Assembly: GCF_037975215.1 (NCBI RefSeq)
Contig: NZ_CP150239.1
Location: forward strand, 1,340,001 to 1,404,000
DNA from: Solibacillus sp. FSL R5-0449
Lineage (GTDB): Bacteria > Bacillota > Bacilli > Bacillales_A > Planococcaceae
DNA: 64,000 nucleotides
Reading direction: 5' to 3'
Of the stretch, positions 25,605-34,895 are shown piece after piece. Within the stretch, counting starts at the first letter, position 1. Every line of letters begins with the position of its first letter. A model generated the notes under the pieces. The model was not told the origin of the DNA and made no database searches. It saw only the letters and a program-made list of their open reading frames with translations. Position numbers and translations under genes: made by a program.

Positions 25605-26372
25605 ATGAAAAACTTAAAACTTAGTGTTTTCCTTCTAACTGTTCCACTTTTACTGGCAGGCTGTGAAAGTGTTGAAAACAAAGAAGGCTTCTTCTATTCA
25701 ACATTTGTACGTCCAATGGATTGGACGTTAAACACATTTGGTGAATTATTTAACGGCAGCTATGGATTGGCTATTATTGCTATTATATTAATTATTCGTC
25801 TCGTATTAATGCCGTTTATGCTTAAAACTTACCGCAGTCAAGCTACTATGAAAGTGAAAATGGATACGGTCCGTCCACAAATGGAAGATATCCAGGCACG
25901 TTTAAAAGCAGCAAAAACTCCGGAAGAAAGAATGACTGTTCAGCAGGAAATGATGTCGCTCTACAAAGAACATAATATTAATCCGCTAAATATGGGCTGC
26001 CTGCCAGCGCTTATACAAATGCCGATTATTATGGGCTTATACTATGCGATTTTATATTCGGCCGAAATTAAAACCCATTCATTCCTATGGTTTGACCTTG
26101 GCTCTACAGATATTTGGATGACTGCCATTGCAGGTATCGTTTATTTTATACAAGCAAAAGTATCGCTTCAAACCGTACCAGAAGCTCAGAAGAACCAAAT
26201 GAAACTGATGATTTACGTATCACCGATTATGATTGTCATTATTTCATTATCTTCGATGGCTGCACTCCCACTGTACTGGGCAGTCGGAGGGTTATTCTTA
26301 ATTGTCCAAACATTCATTGGACGCAAGTTTTTCTCAAACATCCCTGAAACTAAGGGAAATGAATCAAAATAA
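25605..26372 (+). CDS. yidC: YidC/Oxa1/SpoIIIJ membrane protein insertase
   Basis: YidC inserts proteins into the cytoplasmic membrane. The 255-aa protein begins with a lipoprotein signal ending in LLLAGC (C20), then has the conserved MDWTLNTFGELF, the membrane-embedded arginine in IIRLVLMPFM, the coiled cytosolic loop, and NPLNMGCLPALIQMPI, with further spans to residue 245. It lies apart from rnpA and jag, so it is probably the second paralogue (YqjG-like). The ATG follows GCAGGTG. Confidence 0.93.
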   Translation: MKNLKLSVFLLTVPLLLAGCESVENKEGFFYSTFVRPMDWTLNTFGELFNGSYGLAIIAIILIIRLVLMPFMLKTYRSQATMKVKMDTVRPQMEDIQARLKAAKTPEERMTVQQEMMSLYKEHNINPLNMGCLPALIQMPIIMGLYYAILYSAEIKTHSFLWFDLGSTDIWMTAIAGIVYFIQAKVSLQTVPEAQKNQMKLMIYVSPIMIVIISLSSMAALPLYWAVGGLFLIVQTFIGRKFFSNIPETKGNESK

Positions 26373-26402
26373 GTTATGCCGCTGCTAAAGGCTTACTGAA
26401 TT

Positions 26403-26437
26403 AAACTACTGAGACAATGTTTTCAGTAGTTTTTTTG
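26403..26437 (+). terminator. Intrinsic terminator after yidC
   Basis: AAACTACTGA pairs with TCAGTAGTTT and is followed by a run of T. Confidence 0.88.
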
Positions 26438-26478
26438 ATTTCTGCTTAGTGTGGTAAGTGGTGTGGTGTGGTGCAATC

Positions 26479-26775
26479 TTCTAATAAGCTAGCGGATTGT
26501 TCTAATATATTTTAAAAAGTTCTAATAAAATCCTGATCTTCTAATATAATGGCCAGTTGTTCAAATAAGTGGTCGAGATCTTCCAATAAAGCATTCAGTT
26601 GTTCTAATATGTCCCAAGCATTTTCTAATATCTGTCTCATTTGTTCTAATAAAGACTATATGAGTTAAACGAACACCCTTAAACTAAAGGAAAACATGAG
26701 TTGCCTGCATTTATTTCCCCAGATTTTCTAAAATAAAGTCTGTATTGTCTAATAAAGGCCACAGATTATCTAATA
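26479..26775. repeat. Degenerate 21-bp periodic array B (TTCTAAT anchor)
   Basis: The heptamer TTCTAAT or a near variant starts at 26479, 26500, 26520, 26539, 26560 (TTCAAAT), 26581 (TTCCAAT), 26602, 26623, 26644, then after an interruption at 26726 (TTCTAAA), 26747 (GTCTAAT) and 26768 (ATCTAAT). The steps are 21, 20, 19, 21, 21, 21, 21 and 21, then 21 and 21. The bases between anchors are all different apart from a weak GTTG/GATC lead-in and an A-rich tail. The array is non-coding, lying between the yidC terminator and the argS T-box. Confidence 0.85.
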
Positions 26776-26829
26776 AACACTGTTGACAATAATACCCTTT
26801 AATGGATATAATTCAGTAAATTTAAATTC

Positions 26830-27058
26830 GATGAAAAAGACAGTAGTTTACAGATATTTTGGAAAGCGAGCCGGGGATTGGTGTAAGCCTGGTGCAAAAT
26901 ATGTAAATGAAGCGCACTTTGGAGAAGCGGTCTGAACATAAGTAGGATCTGCCGGGGAGTCACCTCGTTAATAATGGAAAGTGGTCACGTTTGTGGCAAC
27001 TAGAGTGGTACCACGGGAATTCGAAGCTCTCGTCTCTATTTGGAGACGGGGGCTTTTT
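26830..27058 (+). promoter_or_regulatory. T-box leader of argS
   Basis: T-box RNAs sense uncharged tRNA and stop terminator formation. Stem I elements are present (GCGAGC and GGGGATTGGTG near 26866-26886). The antiterminator T-box reads AGAGTGGTACCACGGG near 27003-27018, and a terminator hairpin CTCTCGTCTC with GAGACGGGGG and a T run ends at about 27058. The likely specifier is CGC (Arg) at 26913-26915, followed by A, as is usual. Confidence 0.9.
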
Positions 27059-27077
27059 TATATTGGGAGGGGATAAC

Positions 27078-28757
27078 ATGTATAAAAGTATTGCATCAAT
27101 AATTCAAGACGCTTTGCCTCAAAATATTATAACGACAGATGAAATTGAACAACTACTGGAAAAGCCAAAGTATGAGCATTTAGGGGATGTAGCTTTTCCA
27201 TGCTTTACGCTTGCCAAAATATTAAAGAAAGCCCCGAATATGATCGCTCGGGAAATAGGCGACAGAATTAAAAATGAACTTATACAGGAAGTGCAAGTAG
27301 TTGGCGGCTATATAAATCTATTTTTAAATAAGCTGCAAGTGACAAGAAGCGTCATTACCAAGATTATGTCAGCTCCAGAAGCATACGGCCAACAACAATC
27401 AAAACATAAAAACATTGTAATCGATTTTTCATCACCGAATATTGCAAAACCATTCTCCATGGGGCATCTTCGTTCTACAGTTATTGGCAATGCCCTTGCA
27501 AATATTGCAGAAAAAAACGGGTACAACGTTGTCCGGGTAAATCATCTTGGCGACTGGGGTACCCAATTTGGTAAATTGATTGTGGCATTTCGGCTATGGG
27601 GAGAAAAAGAGTGTGTTGAACAAGCACCTATCGAAGCGCTTTTAAAACTTTACGTGAAGTTCCATGATGAAGCGGAATCAAATGACAATCTAAATGAGCA
27701 AGCGAGATCTGCTTTTAAAGCGCTCGAAGATCAGGATCCGGAGGCATTGGAATTATGGAATTGGTTTAAAGGTGCTTCTTTACAAGAATTTAAGCAGATT
27801 TATGATCAGCTCCATATTGCGTTTGATTCTTATGAGGGGGAAGCTTTTTATAATGATAAAATGCAGCCTATTGTTGAGGAATTAAATAAGAAGCAATTAC
27901 TTAAAGAGTCGCATGGCGCAAATGTTGTGGAGCTTGAAGACATGCCGCCTTGTTTAATAACTAAGCAGGACGGGGCAACATTATATGCGACACGTGACTT
28001 AGCCGCAGCATTTTATAGAAAGAAGCGTTATGAACCAGCCAAAGTTTTCTATGTAGTAGGGAATGAGCAAACACTGCATTTTAAACAAGTGTTTCAAGTC
28101 ATTTCGAAAATGGGCTATCCATGGGCGGAAAATCTGAAGCATGTACCATTTGGAATGATACTGAAAGACGGAAAAAAGATGTCGACTCGTAAAGGTAGAG
28201 TCATTTTATTGAAGGGTGTATTAAAGGAAGCGGTGGATACAGCGTCAAGAAATATAGAGGAAAAAAATCCAACTTTAAATAATAAACAAAATGTAGCTGA
28301 GCAAGTAGGCATTGGCGCGGTAATATTTAATGATTTAAAAAACTTTCGCTTAAACGATATTGAATTTTCATTACCTCAAATGTTGAATTTCGAAGGCGAA
28401 ACAGGGCCATATGTACAATATACTCATGCCCGGATTCATTCCATTTTAGATAAAGCAAAGTATAAAGCGGACAAGGAAATACCCGTAGAAGAATTAGAAG
28501 ATTCGGCTTGGGCTGTCATTTTGCTGTTGCAACAATATCCTCAAGTAGTTATAGACAGTTTTGAACAAGTGGATCCATCCTTAATTGCGAAATATGTATT
28601 GCATTTAGCACGGATGTTCAACAAATATTATGCAAATACAAAAATATTAGTAGAAGATCAACAACGTGAAAACCGTTTACAGCTATGTTTTGCAGTAGCA
28701 ACCGTATTAAAGGATGGTTTGAAATTACTAGGCATCCAATCACCTGAAAGAATGTAA
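27078..28757 (+). CDS. argS: Arginyl-tRNA synthetase (T-box regulated)
   Basis: ArgRS charges tRNA-Arg. The 559-aa protein has the class I HIGH-like motif SMGHLRS near residue 130, the KMSTRKG loop, YTHARIHSI in the anticodon-binding part, and a C-terminal DALR-type domain with ARMFNKYY. The ATG at 27078 follows GGGAGGGG; a longer reading from 26991 would overlap the T-box terminator. It is preceded by a T-box and stands alone. Whether a second argS exists elsewhere in the genome cannot be seen. Confidence 0.94.
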   Translation: MYKSIASIIQDALPQNIITTDEIEQLLEKPKYEHLGDVAFPCFTLAKILKKAPNMIAREIGDRIKNELIQEVQVVGGYINLFLNKLQVTRSVITKIMSAPEAYGQQQSKHKNIVIDFSSPNIAKPFSMGHLRSTVIGNALANIAEKNGYNVVRVNHLGDWGTQFGKLIVAFRLWGEKECVEQAPIEALLKLYVKFHDEAESNDNLNEQARSAFKALEDQDPEALELWNWFKGASLQEFKQIYDQLHIAFDSYEGEAFYNDKMQPIVEELNKKQLLKESHGANVVELEDMPPCLITKQDGATLYATRDLAAAFYRKKRYEPAKVFYVVGNEQTLHFKQVFQVISKMGYPWAENLKHVPFGMILKDGKKMSTRKGRVILLKGVLKEAVDTASRNIEEKNPTLNNKQNVAEQVGIGAVIFNDLKNFRLNDIEFSLPQMLNFEGETGPYVQYTHARIHSILDKAKYKADKEIPVEELEDSAWAVILLLQQYPQVVIDSFEQVDPSLIAKYVLHLARMFNKYYANTKILVEDQQRENRLQLCFAVATVLKDGLKLLGIQSPERM

Positions 28758-28880
28758 TTTAAACGGACTTAATGGTGATTTAAGTGCTTATAAATCCTCT
28801 AAAGATATAAATACTCATTGTATCCCCTCATTATCTATGCGAAAATTTATTAGAATATTGGAAAAATAAGGAGTGGGACT

Positions 28881-29735
28881 ATGTGGGAACAGCAGCTAAT
28901 TGAAACAACGCGAGGAGTTTTTGAAGTTTTTACAAAAGGCGAGGGGAAACCGCTCTGTGTGACACATTTATACAGCGAATTTAATGCAAATGGCAATCGG
29001 TTTGCGGAAATGTTTGTCCCGTATTATAAAGTGCATTTAGTGAATTTACGTGGCTGCGGAAAATCAACGGATGATGTGTCTGTCTCTAACTATGGCATGC
29101 AGGATAGTGTAGCGGATCTGGAGGCAATACGAACAGCATTGGATTATAATGCATGGGGCTTTGCGGGGCATTCAACAGGGGGAATGCTTGCATTAAATTA
29201 TGCGATTTTGCATCCGGAAAGCGTGGAATTTATCGTAGCTGGCGGACTTTGTGCTTCTGCAGAATATATGCATCACCCTGCGAGCATCTACTGCAAGGAA
29301 AATCCTAACAATAAAAGGATTCTTGAGATTTTAGCGATGCTGCGCGATCCATCATCAACAATCGAGCAAAGAAGAGCGGGCTCTAAAGAATGGGCGCTTA
29401 TGTCGCTATATAAAGAACAAAGCTATGAAAATATGATAAGCCGGCCAAGCAGCGGGAAAACCGTTTCAAAAAGACTGGATTATTTTTCGTATAAAGAGCT
29501 CCAAGACTTCGATTTGCGACCGCAATTACCGACAGTGAAAACGAAAGCCTATATATACGGCGGGTTATACGATGCGCAATGTCCATATGAATTTGCAGTG
29601 GAAGCGGCGGATTTGCTAGCGAATGCGACTTTGACGACCTTTGCAAAAAGTAACCATAACCCGTTTATTGAGGAAGAAGAAAAGTTCTCGGATTTTGTCC
29701 GGAATCTGTCCCAAGTTCATTCTTCACAATTATAA
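28881..29735 (+). CDS. Alpha/beta-fold hydrolase
   Basis: The 284-aa protein has the nucleophile elbow GHSTGGML (Ser at about residue 98), a LRGCGKST oxyanion region and a late SNHNPF that supplies the His; YGGLYDAQCP provides the likely acid. This arrangement is close to proline iminopeptidase-like and aminoacrylate-hydrolase-like enzymes, so a small ester or peptide substrate is possible. AAGGAG precedes the ATG. The GNAT gene 40 nt downstream is likely co-transcribed. Confidence 0.85.
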   Translation: MWEQQLIETTRGVFEVFTKGEGKPLCVTHLYSEFNANGNRFAEMFVPYYKVHLVNLRGCGKSTDDVSVSNYGMQDSVADLEAIRTALDYNAWGFAGHSTGGMLALNYAILHPESVEFIVAGGLCASAEYMHHPASIYCKENPNNKRILEILAMLRDPSSTIEQRRAGSKEWALMSLYKEQSYENMISRPSSGKTVSKRLDYFSYKELQDFDLRPQLPTVKTKAYIYGGLYDAQCPYEFAVEAADLLANATLTTFAKSNHNPFIEEEEKFSDFVRNLSQVHSSQL

Positions 29736-29774
29736 GGAAATAGCCAATTTGATATCGTGAAAAGGGAGAAATAT

Positions 29775-30356
29775 ATGGAAGAAATCATATTAGAAAATGA
29801 AATCGTCAAGTTAAGACCTGTACAAATAGATGATGTTGAAGCAATTACCGCTGCCGCGAATGATGAGCGGATTTGGGAGCATATGTCGGTAACATTGCTT
29901 TCTAAAGAAGCGGTACAAAACTATATTGAAAATGCGATTAAAGAGCGGAAGAAAGGGATTTCCAATATGTTTGCGGTTATCGATAAGAAAACGGACGCCA
30001 TTGTAGGCTGTACCTCTTTTCTTGATATTTCATTTCCGCATAAAAGATTGGAAATAGGGTCTACTTGGTATAACCCGAGTGTTTGGCGCTCGGCGATTAA
30101 TACAAATTGCAAGTTTTTATTGTTTCGATACTGCTTTGAAGAACTTCAATTAAATCGTGTTCAAATTAAAACAGGTCACGAAAACTACCGTTCGCAAAAA
30201 GCGATTGAACGGATTGGCGCAGTAAAAGAAGGGGTTCTGCGCAATCATATGATCCGAAAAGAAGGAATCATTCGCCATACCGTTATGTATAGTGTCATTC
30301 TGGAAGATTGGACACAACTTAAAGTCAAGTTCGTCGATCATTTATTAAAATATTGA
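29775..30356 (+). CDS. GNAT-family N-acetyltransferase (RimJ/RimL type)
   Basis: The 193-aa protein begins with the RimJ/RimL pattern EIVKLRPVQIDD and contains IGSTWYNPSVWRSAINT, the acetyl-CoA binding QIKTGHENYRSQKAIERIGA, and GVLRNHMIRK. Such enzymes acetylate protein N-termini or small amines. The ATG at 29775 follows AAAAGGGAG; a reading from 29757 is not supported by a ribosome binding site. Confidence 0.88.
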   Translation: MEEIILENEIVKLRPVQIDDVEAITAAANDERIWEHMSVTLLSKEAVQNYIENAIKERKKGISNMFAVIDKKTDAIVGCTSFLDISFPHKRLEIGSTWYNPSVWRSAINTNCKFLLFRYCFEELQLNRVQIKTGHENYRSQKAIERIGAVKEGVLRNHMIRKEGIIRHTVMYSVILEDWTQLKVKFVDHLLKY

Positions 30357-30483
30357 AAATAAGTGGATTAATGAATGTTATTGATAAGATTTTATAAGAA
30401 ATTCGCATTTTTTCAAGCTATTTAACACGAATTGTGTGGAATAAACGAACATTCTCGTGTCATATCCCATATTTTCATATACA

Positions 30484-30518
30484 ATAAGATAGTTAAATCT
30501 TTAATGGGAATATCTTAT
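30484..30518. promoter_or_regulatory. Inverted repeat upstream of the exonuclease gene
   Basis: ATAAGATA and TATCTTAT form a perfect 8-bp inverted repeat with 19 nt between the arms, about 40 nt before the start codon. It could be an operator or a leader hairpin. No known regulator box was recognised. Confidence 0.35.
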
Positions 30519-30556
30519 CCTGTTAAATTTATATAGATTCGGTGTAGGTGAAAAAT

Positions 30557-31618
30557 TTGGGACGAACGAAAACATATATAAGTATAGATATAGAAGCCGC
30601 CCTGATACGCGGTAAGCAGTATATTATTGAAATTGGCGCAGTGAAATGGCTTCCTGATGGTACGACAGAAACGTTTACACAGTTAATTCAGCCATATAAA
30701 TTCAAAAAGTTGAATGCGCACATTCAAAAGCTGACAGGTATCACGACAGAACAGCTAGTTGATGCCCCTTCCTTTAAAGAAGCTTTTCATAAATTTAAGC
30801 GCTGGTGCAAGCAGGATTATGTATTTTTGACATTTGGAGAATTTGATCGGAAAGTGCTTGAAGAAGAGCTGTCACGAAATTATATAAAAAATGATTGCTT
30901 GTATCCGATGATCGATTTCCAGCAAAAATATATGATTGCCAATGGTTTAAAAGAGCAGCCTTCATTGGGAGGGTTAATGGCACAGCTTGGGTTGGAAAAC
31001 GAAACACAGCACCGTGCATTAGCAGATGCGGCAAGTCTGCTATCAATCTTCGTTAAAGTTGATGGAGATCAGCTCATTGAACAGCAGCAAACGAATGATT
31101 TTATTTTATTGCTGACAAATTTCAGAATGCTCGAAACGACGTACGAACTTGTCATCTCAGTAACGAATTGTAAAATCGAGGATGATCGGATAACGGTCAA
31201 TTCAATGAATACTTTCCGTGATGAGCTTCCTTTTACTGTACAAATAGTCGAACGTGTGGGGGAAGACGGAGAAAAAACGACATCGGAGAAAATATCGATT
31301 AAGCCGAATGCACAGGCAAAGCAGTTCTTGCAGCAAGTTTCGGAGAATATGGACGGCAAAATTTTAATTTCACGTACGGCATTACGATCAATGTCAAAAA
31401 TATTGAAATTGCATCAAGTCACTTTGCCGAAAACTGAAGTGATGACATTAGCAAATTTATTGAAAAAAGAAGAGATAATTGCAAGATTTAATTTAGATGA
31501 TGAACCTACCAATACATATGAAGCAAGAGTGTTAAGTTTGCTTAATAAGTATGAGCATATGTTTGTTGCTGAGTTTTATAAACGAGCATTAATCGAGAAA
31601 AATATAATACAAGTATAA
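30557..31618 (+). CDS. DEDDh 3'-5' exonuclease domain protein
   Basis: The N-terminal 170 residues form a DnaQ-like exonuclease: SIDIEAALI carries the first Asp and Glu, FGEFDRKVL the next Asp, and HRALADA the catalytic His and last Asp. The C-terminal 180 residues are not recognised; they are strand-rich and may bind nucleic acid or a partner. The start is uncertain: TTG at 30557 lies 6 nt after AGGTG and was preferred to GTG at 30548, which is part of that site. Similar proteins in Bacillales are annotated as KapD-like or sporulation-inhibitor-like exonucleases. Confidence 0.85.
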   Translation: MGRTKTYISIDIEAALIRGKQYIIEIGAVKWLPDGTTETFTQLIQPYKFKKLNAHIQKLTGITTEQLVDAPSFKEAFHKFKRWCKQDYVFLTFGEFDRKVLEEELSRNYIKNDCLYPMIDFQQKYMIANGLKEQPSLGGLMAQLGLENETQHRALADAASLLSIFVKVDGDQLIEQQQTNDFILLLTNFRMLETTYELVISVTNCKIEDDRITVNSMNTFRDELPFTVQIVERVGEDGEKTTSEKISIKPNAQAKQFLQQVSENMDGKILISRTALRSMSKILKLHQVTLPKTEVMTLANLLKKEEIIARFNLDDEPTNTYEARVLSLLNKYEHMFVAEFYKRALIEKNIIQV

Positions 31619-31620
31619 TA

Positions 31621-31648
31621 AATTCTCCATTTTTAGGAGAATTTTTTC
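31621..31648 (+). terminator. Intrinsic terminator
   Basis: AATTCTCC pairs with GGAGAATT around ATTTTTA, followed by TTTTC. Confidence 0.85.
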
Positions 31649-31721
31649 TTTAATGCCGACTCCTATTACGTTATGATAGGGGGGTACGAATCACTCGTGG
31701 GATAATAAAGGAGATTAATTT

Positions 31722-32558
31722 ATGTCAGCATGGATTGGAATTGATACAGGGGGTACGTTAACTAAGCTTGCCTATTTAGATGAACAACAGGAGCTGAAAT
31801 TGACGGTCTTTCCATCTAACGAAATGCACTTAGTAAAAGAATGGTTGGAAAATCATCCTCAAGTTGAAGAAATCGGCTTAACCGGAGGACGGACTGAGCA
31901 ATTGCGGGACGTTTTAAAGACGATGAAGTCGATTGAATATATAGTTGAATTTGAAGCAACTTTAAAAGGTGTGCGCTATTTGCTGGAAAAAGAAGGACAC
32001 AGTATTGATCAAAGTATTATTACGAATATCGGTACAGGTACATCGATTCACTATATGGATGGCAATACACATGCCAGAGTAGGCGGTACAGGAGTAGGCG
32101 GCGGTACCTTAATCGGACTTTCTACTATTATGACCGGAATCTCAGACTTCGATGAAATAAAAGCAAACGCTTACAAAGGCAAGCGGGAAGGCATTGATCT
32201 GCTTGTAAAAGATATTTATCAAGGAATGGATACACCGATCGACGGCAATTTAACTGCCAGTAATTTTGGGAAGGTCGGTATTACCGATCAACGTGAATTT
32301 GAACAAAATAATCTCCTTGCAACAACACAGGGGCTGATCGGTGAAGTGATTTCCACATTAAGTATCCAGCTAGCCGTACAGTATAAGACGGAGCACATCG
32401 TCTATATCGGATCCACGCTGATCGATAATGAACAGCTTGTAAAAGTAATTGAACATTATACTATATTAAAAAAACATAAACCTGTTTTCTTGGAAGATTG
32501 CGGTTTTTCCGGTGCGATTGGTGCACTGTTAAATGTTCGTGAGCACAGCAGAAAATAA
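31722..32558 (+). CDS. coaW: Type II pantothenate kinase
   Basis: CoaW phosphorylates pantothenate in the first step of coenzyme A synthesis and, unlike type I enzymes, resists feedback by CoA. The 278-aa protein has the actin-fold phosphate loop GIDTGGTLTKLAY, the catalytic glutamate region VEFEATLKGV, GTGTSIHYM, and GGTGVGGGTLIGL, all matching the S. aureus type II group. The ATG follows AAAGGAG. It is a single-gene unit bounded by terminators. Confidence 0.93.
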   Translation: MSAWIGIDTGGTLTKLAYLDEQQELKLTVFPSNEMHLVKEWLENHPQVEEIGLTGGRTEQLRDVLKTMKSIEYIVEFEATLKGVRYLLEKEGHSIDQSIITNIGTGTSIHYMDGNTHARVGGTGVGGGTLIGLSTIMTGISDFDEIKANAYKGKREGIDLLVKDIYQGMDTPIDGNLTASNFGKVGITDQREFEQNNLLATTQGLIGEVISTLSIQLAVQYKTEHIVYIGSTLIDNEQLVKVIEHYTILKKHKPVFLEDCGFSGAIGALLNVREHSRK

Positions 32559-32563
32559 AGGAC

Positions 32564-32603
32564 AGCATTTAGGCTAGCAATATAGTTTAAATGCTTCTTT
32601 TTT
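32564..32603 (+). terminator. Intrinsic terminator after coaW
   Basis: AGCATTTA pairs with TAAATGCT and is followed by TCTTTTTTT. Confidence 0.75.
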
Positions 32604-32696
32604 TCCATTTTTATCTTAATTGCTTTACATAGAATTTTAAGAAGCGTAAAATAGGAAAAGTGAATTATTTAGTTAGGTAAATAAGGAGAGATTGTG

Positions 32697-33095
32697 ATGA
32701 ATCCGTTATTTCATATACTTTTTCAGCAAAATCGTTATTTAGTAAAACAGTTAAATGATGTTTTAAAACAACATGGACTATTCAGCTCACAATGGACGGT
32801 TCTTTTTTTATTGCATCAAAACGGGAAGATGACACTTACTGAAATATGGAAGTACCTGGATGTGGAAGCACCGACTGTTACAAGAACAGTCACTCGTCTG
32901 GAAACACTGGGATGGGTGGAAAGGGTGCAAGGAGCGGATAAACGTGAAAAAATGATTGACTTAACGGCCAAAGCATTGGAACTGTTTCCTGAAATTGAGG
33001 AATCCGTCCTTTCATTCGAACGAAAAATGACGGAAAATCTATCTGAGGAAGAACAGGCGCACCTTATTCAATTATTAAAAAAGATGGAAGGTTAG
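32697..33095 (+). CDS. MarR family transcriptional regulator
   Basis: The 132-aa protein has a winged helix: SSQWTVLFLLHQNG, then LTEIWKYLDVEAPTVTRTVT as recognition region, and a wing with GWVERVQGADKREKMIDLT. MarR proteins usually repress a neighbouring transporter or enzyme and respond to small molecules. Here the MFS gene begins 5 nt downstream, which makes it the likely target. The ATG at 32697 is preferred over the adjacent GTG at 32694 because it lies 8 nt from AAGGAGAG. Confidence 0.92.
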   Translation: MNPLFHILFQQNRYLVKQLNDVLKQHGLFSSQWTVLFLLHQNGKMTLTEIWKYLDVEAPTVTRTVTRLETLGWVERVQGADKREKMIDLTAKALELFPEIEESVLSFERKMTENLSEEEQAHLIQLLKKMEG

Positions 33096-33100
33096 AATAT

Positions 33101-34291
33101 ATGGAGCTTCAAGAACAAACAAATAAAATATTTACTAAGCGATTTATTAGTCTATTCTTTACGAATATGTCGATATTTCTAGTTTTTTACGGGTTGATCA
33201 CGACATTGCCTTTATATGCAATCGGTGAATTAGGGAAATCGGATGACGATTCAGGACTGCTTGTAACCGTATTTTTAATTTCGGCTATAGTCGTTCGTCC
33301 GTTCAGCGGGAAGCTGCTGGATCTCTTTGGGAAAAAACGATTACTGATTATCAGTCTTATCCTTTACTTTGCATGCACGGTATTATATTTATTTTTTAAA
33401 CCATTTTTACTTTTACTGGCGCTTCGTTTTTTCCAAGGGATATGGTTTAGTATCGCAACAACAGCTTCAGGCTCTTTAGCAGCCGATATCGTTCCAAAAA
33501 GACGTAAAGGGGCAGGGTTGGGCTACTTTGCGATGTCCACAAATTTAGCGGTTGTATACGGTCCATTTATCGGATTGCTTATTATCCAATATTCAAGTTT
33601 TGATATGCTGTTTATTGTCTTATCTGTCTTTGTGGCAATCGGCAGTTTGCTTGCCTTATCTATTCAGACGAATGATTTGCCGGAGCCGGTTATAGTAGAC
33701 CGTAACTTTAAATTTTCATTTAATGATTTATTTGAACGAAGTGCATTACCGCTTGCCGCACTTGCCAGCTTAGTCGCATTTTCATATGCAAGTGTTCTAT
33801 CGTTCTTATCGCTTTATGCGGAACAAAAGGATCTACTCAGTGTTGCCAGCTATTTCTTTGCGGTATTTGCTGTTGCGATGATTTCGATCCGTCCATTTAC
33901 AGGGAAAATCTATGATACGATGGGTGCCAAATTCGTCATTATTCCGTCATTCTTTATATTCGCGTTAGGGCTGATAATCCTTGGCAATGCCAATCAGGAA
34001 ATTCCGTTCCTATTATCGGCGATTTTTATCGGTGCAGGGTATGGTACGTTGACAACGAGTTTTCAGTCGCTTTGTATCCAGGCTACGACAATTCAGCGGA
34101 GCGGCTATGCAACAGCCACTTATTTTACGCTGTTTGACATAGGGATTGCGATTGGATCATATCTACTGGGGATGGTAGCAGTAAATCTTGGCTATGAATT
34201 TGTGTATTATATTGCGGCATTTATTATTATTGTCGTATTTGCACTGTATATGCTCTTGCTCAATCGTCAAAAACATAAAACAGAACAATAA
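33101..34291 (+). CDS. MFS transporter
   Basis: The 396-aa protein has twelve predicted membrane segments and the MFS loop motif RPFSGKLLDLFGKKR between spans 2 and 3, with a matching RPFTGKIYDTMG in the second half. Such transporters export drugs or metabolites by proton antiport. Coupling with the MarR gene suggests inducible efflux. The substrate is not readable. Confidence 0.92.
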   Translation: MELQEQTNKIFTKRFISLFFTNMSIFLVFYGLITTLPLYAIGELGKSDDDSGLLVTVFLISAIVVRPFSGKLLDLFGKKRLLIISLILYFACTVLYLFFKPFLLLLALRFFQGIWFSIATTASGSLAADIVPKRRKGAGLGYFAMSTNLAVVYGPFIGLLIIQYSSFDMLFIVLSVFVAIGSLLALSIQTNDLPEPVIVDRNFKFSFNDLFERSALPLAALASLVAFSYASVLSFLSLYAEQKDLLSVASYFFAVFAVAMISIRPFTGKIYDTMGAKFVIIPSFFIFALGLIILGNANQEIPFLLSAIFIGAGYGTLTTSFQSLCIQATTIQRSGYATATYFTLFDIGIAIGSYLLGMVAVNLGYEFVYYIAAFIIIVVFALYMLLLNRQKHKTEQ

Positions 34292-34292
34292 G

Positions 34293-34338
34293 AAAAACGA
34301 TTCATCGTTCCATTTGTGGAATAGATGGATCGTTTTTT
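34293..34338. terminator. Bidirectional intrinsic terminator
   Basis: AAAACGATTCATCGTTCCA pairs imperfectly with TGGAATAGATGGATCGTTTT around TTTG. It lies between the plus-strand MFS gene and the convergent RNase H gene. Confidence 0.85.
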
Positions 34339-34394
34339 GCCACTATTAATAGTAGGTTTTTATGTTTGAAAATGACTGTAATTAAGGGAAATAC

Positions 34395-34784
34395 TTAATT
34401 ATTTTTTAAAATCGCTTCGCGTGCTAGAACATCTGCTGCTTTATTTTCTTTATCGGGAATCCATTTTATGAAAAATAGCTCAAATTGTTCAATTAAAGTG
34501 AGTGCCCGCTCTAAATAAGGTTTGAATTCCTCGTTTTTCACATAAGCTTTGTCGATCGAACTGACGACAATCTTCGAATCGGAGCGCATGGAAACAAAAG
34601 ATGAACCGATTTTTAAAGCTTCTTCCAAACCACGTAAAAGCGCAATAAATTCGGCCTGGTGATTGTTTGTAATCCCGATTGGTTCACTGATTTTTATCTG
34701 TTGTCCTTCACCTTTTATAAATACCCCAATCCCGCTAGGACCGGGATTTCCGGCACTGGCGCCATCTATATAGACTTCTAACAT
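34395..34784 (-). CDS. RNase H-fold protein (reverse transcriptase-like, RNase HI family)
   Basis: The 129-aa protein has the four acidic positions of RNase H: D7 in YIDGASAGNPG, E45 in HQAEFIAL, D69 in RSDSKIV and D118 in NKAADVLA. It lacks the basic protrusion of E. coli RNase HI, as do the short Bacillales homologues (YpdQ/YpeP type). It may hydrolyse RNA in RNA-DNA hybrids; some short homologues have weak activity. GGAGCG precedes the ATG on the minus strand. Confidence 0.88.
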   Translation of the reverse strand: MLEVYIDGASAGNPGPSGIGVFIKGEGQQIKISEPIGITNNHQAEFIALLRGLEEALKIGSSFVSMRSDSKIVVSSIDKAYVKNEEFKPYLERALTLIEQFELFFIKWIPDKENKAADVLAREAILKNN

Positions 34785-34895
34785 ATTTTCGCTCCTTTAA
34801 TGTTCTGTTCGTTTAAGTATAACAAATACATGTAAGTTGGAGAAAATAAAAAAATAGCGTACAATAGTAAAACAAATTATCGGGAGGTACATGAC

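Noticed and set aside
26479-26775. Array B as a CRISPR array
   Set aside because: The conserved part is only 7 bp, the variable part about 14 bp, anchors are themselves degenerate, and no cas gene is present in the window.
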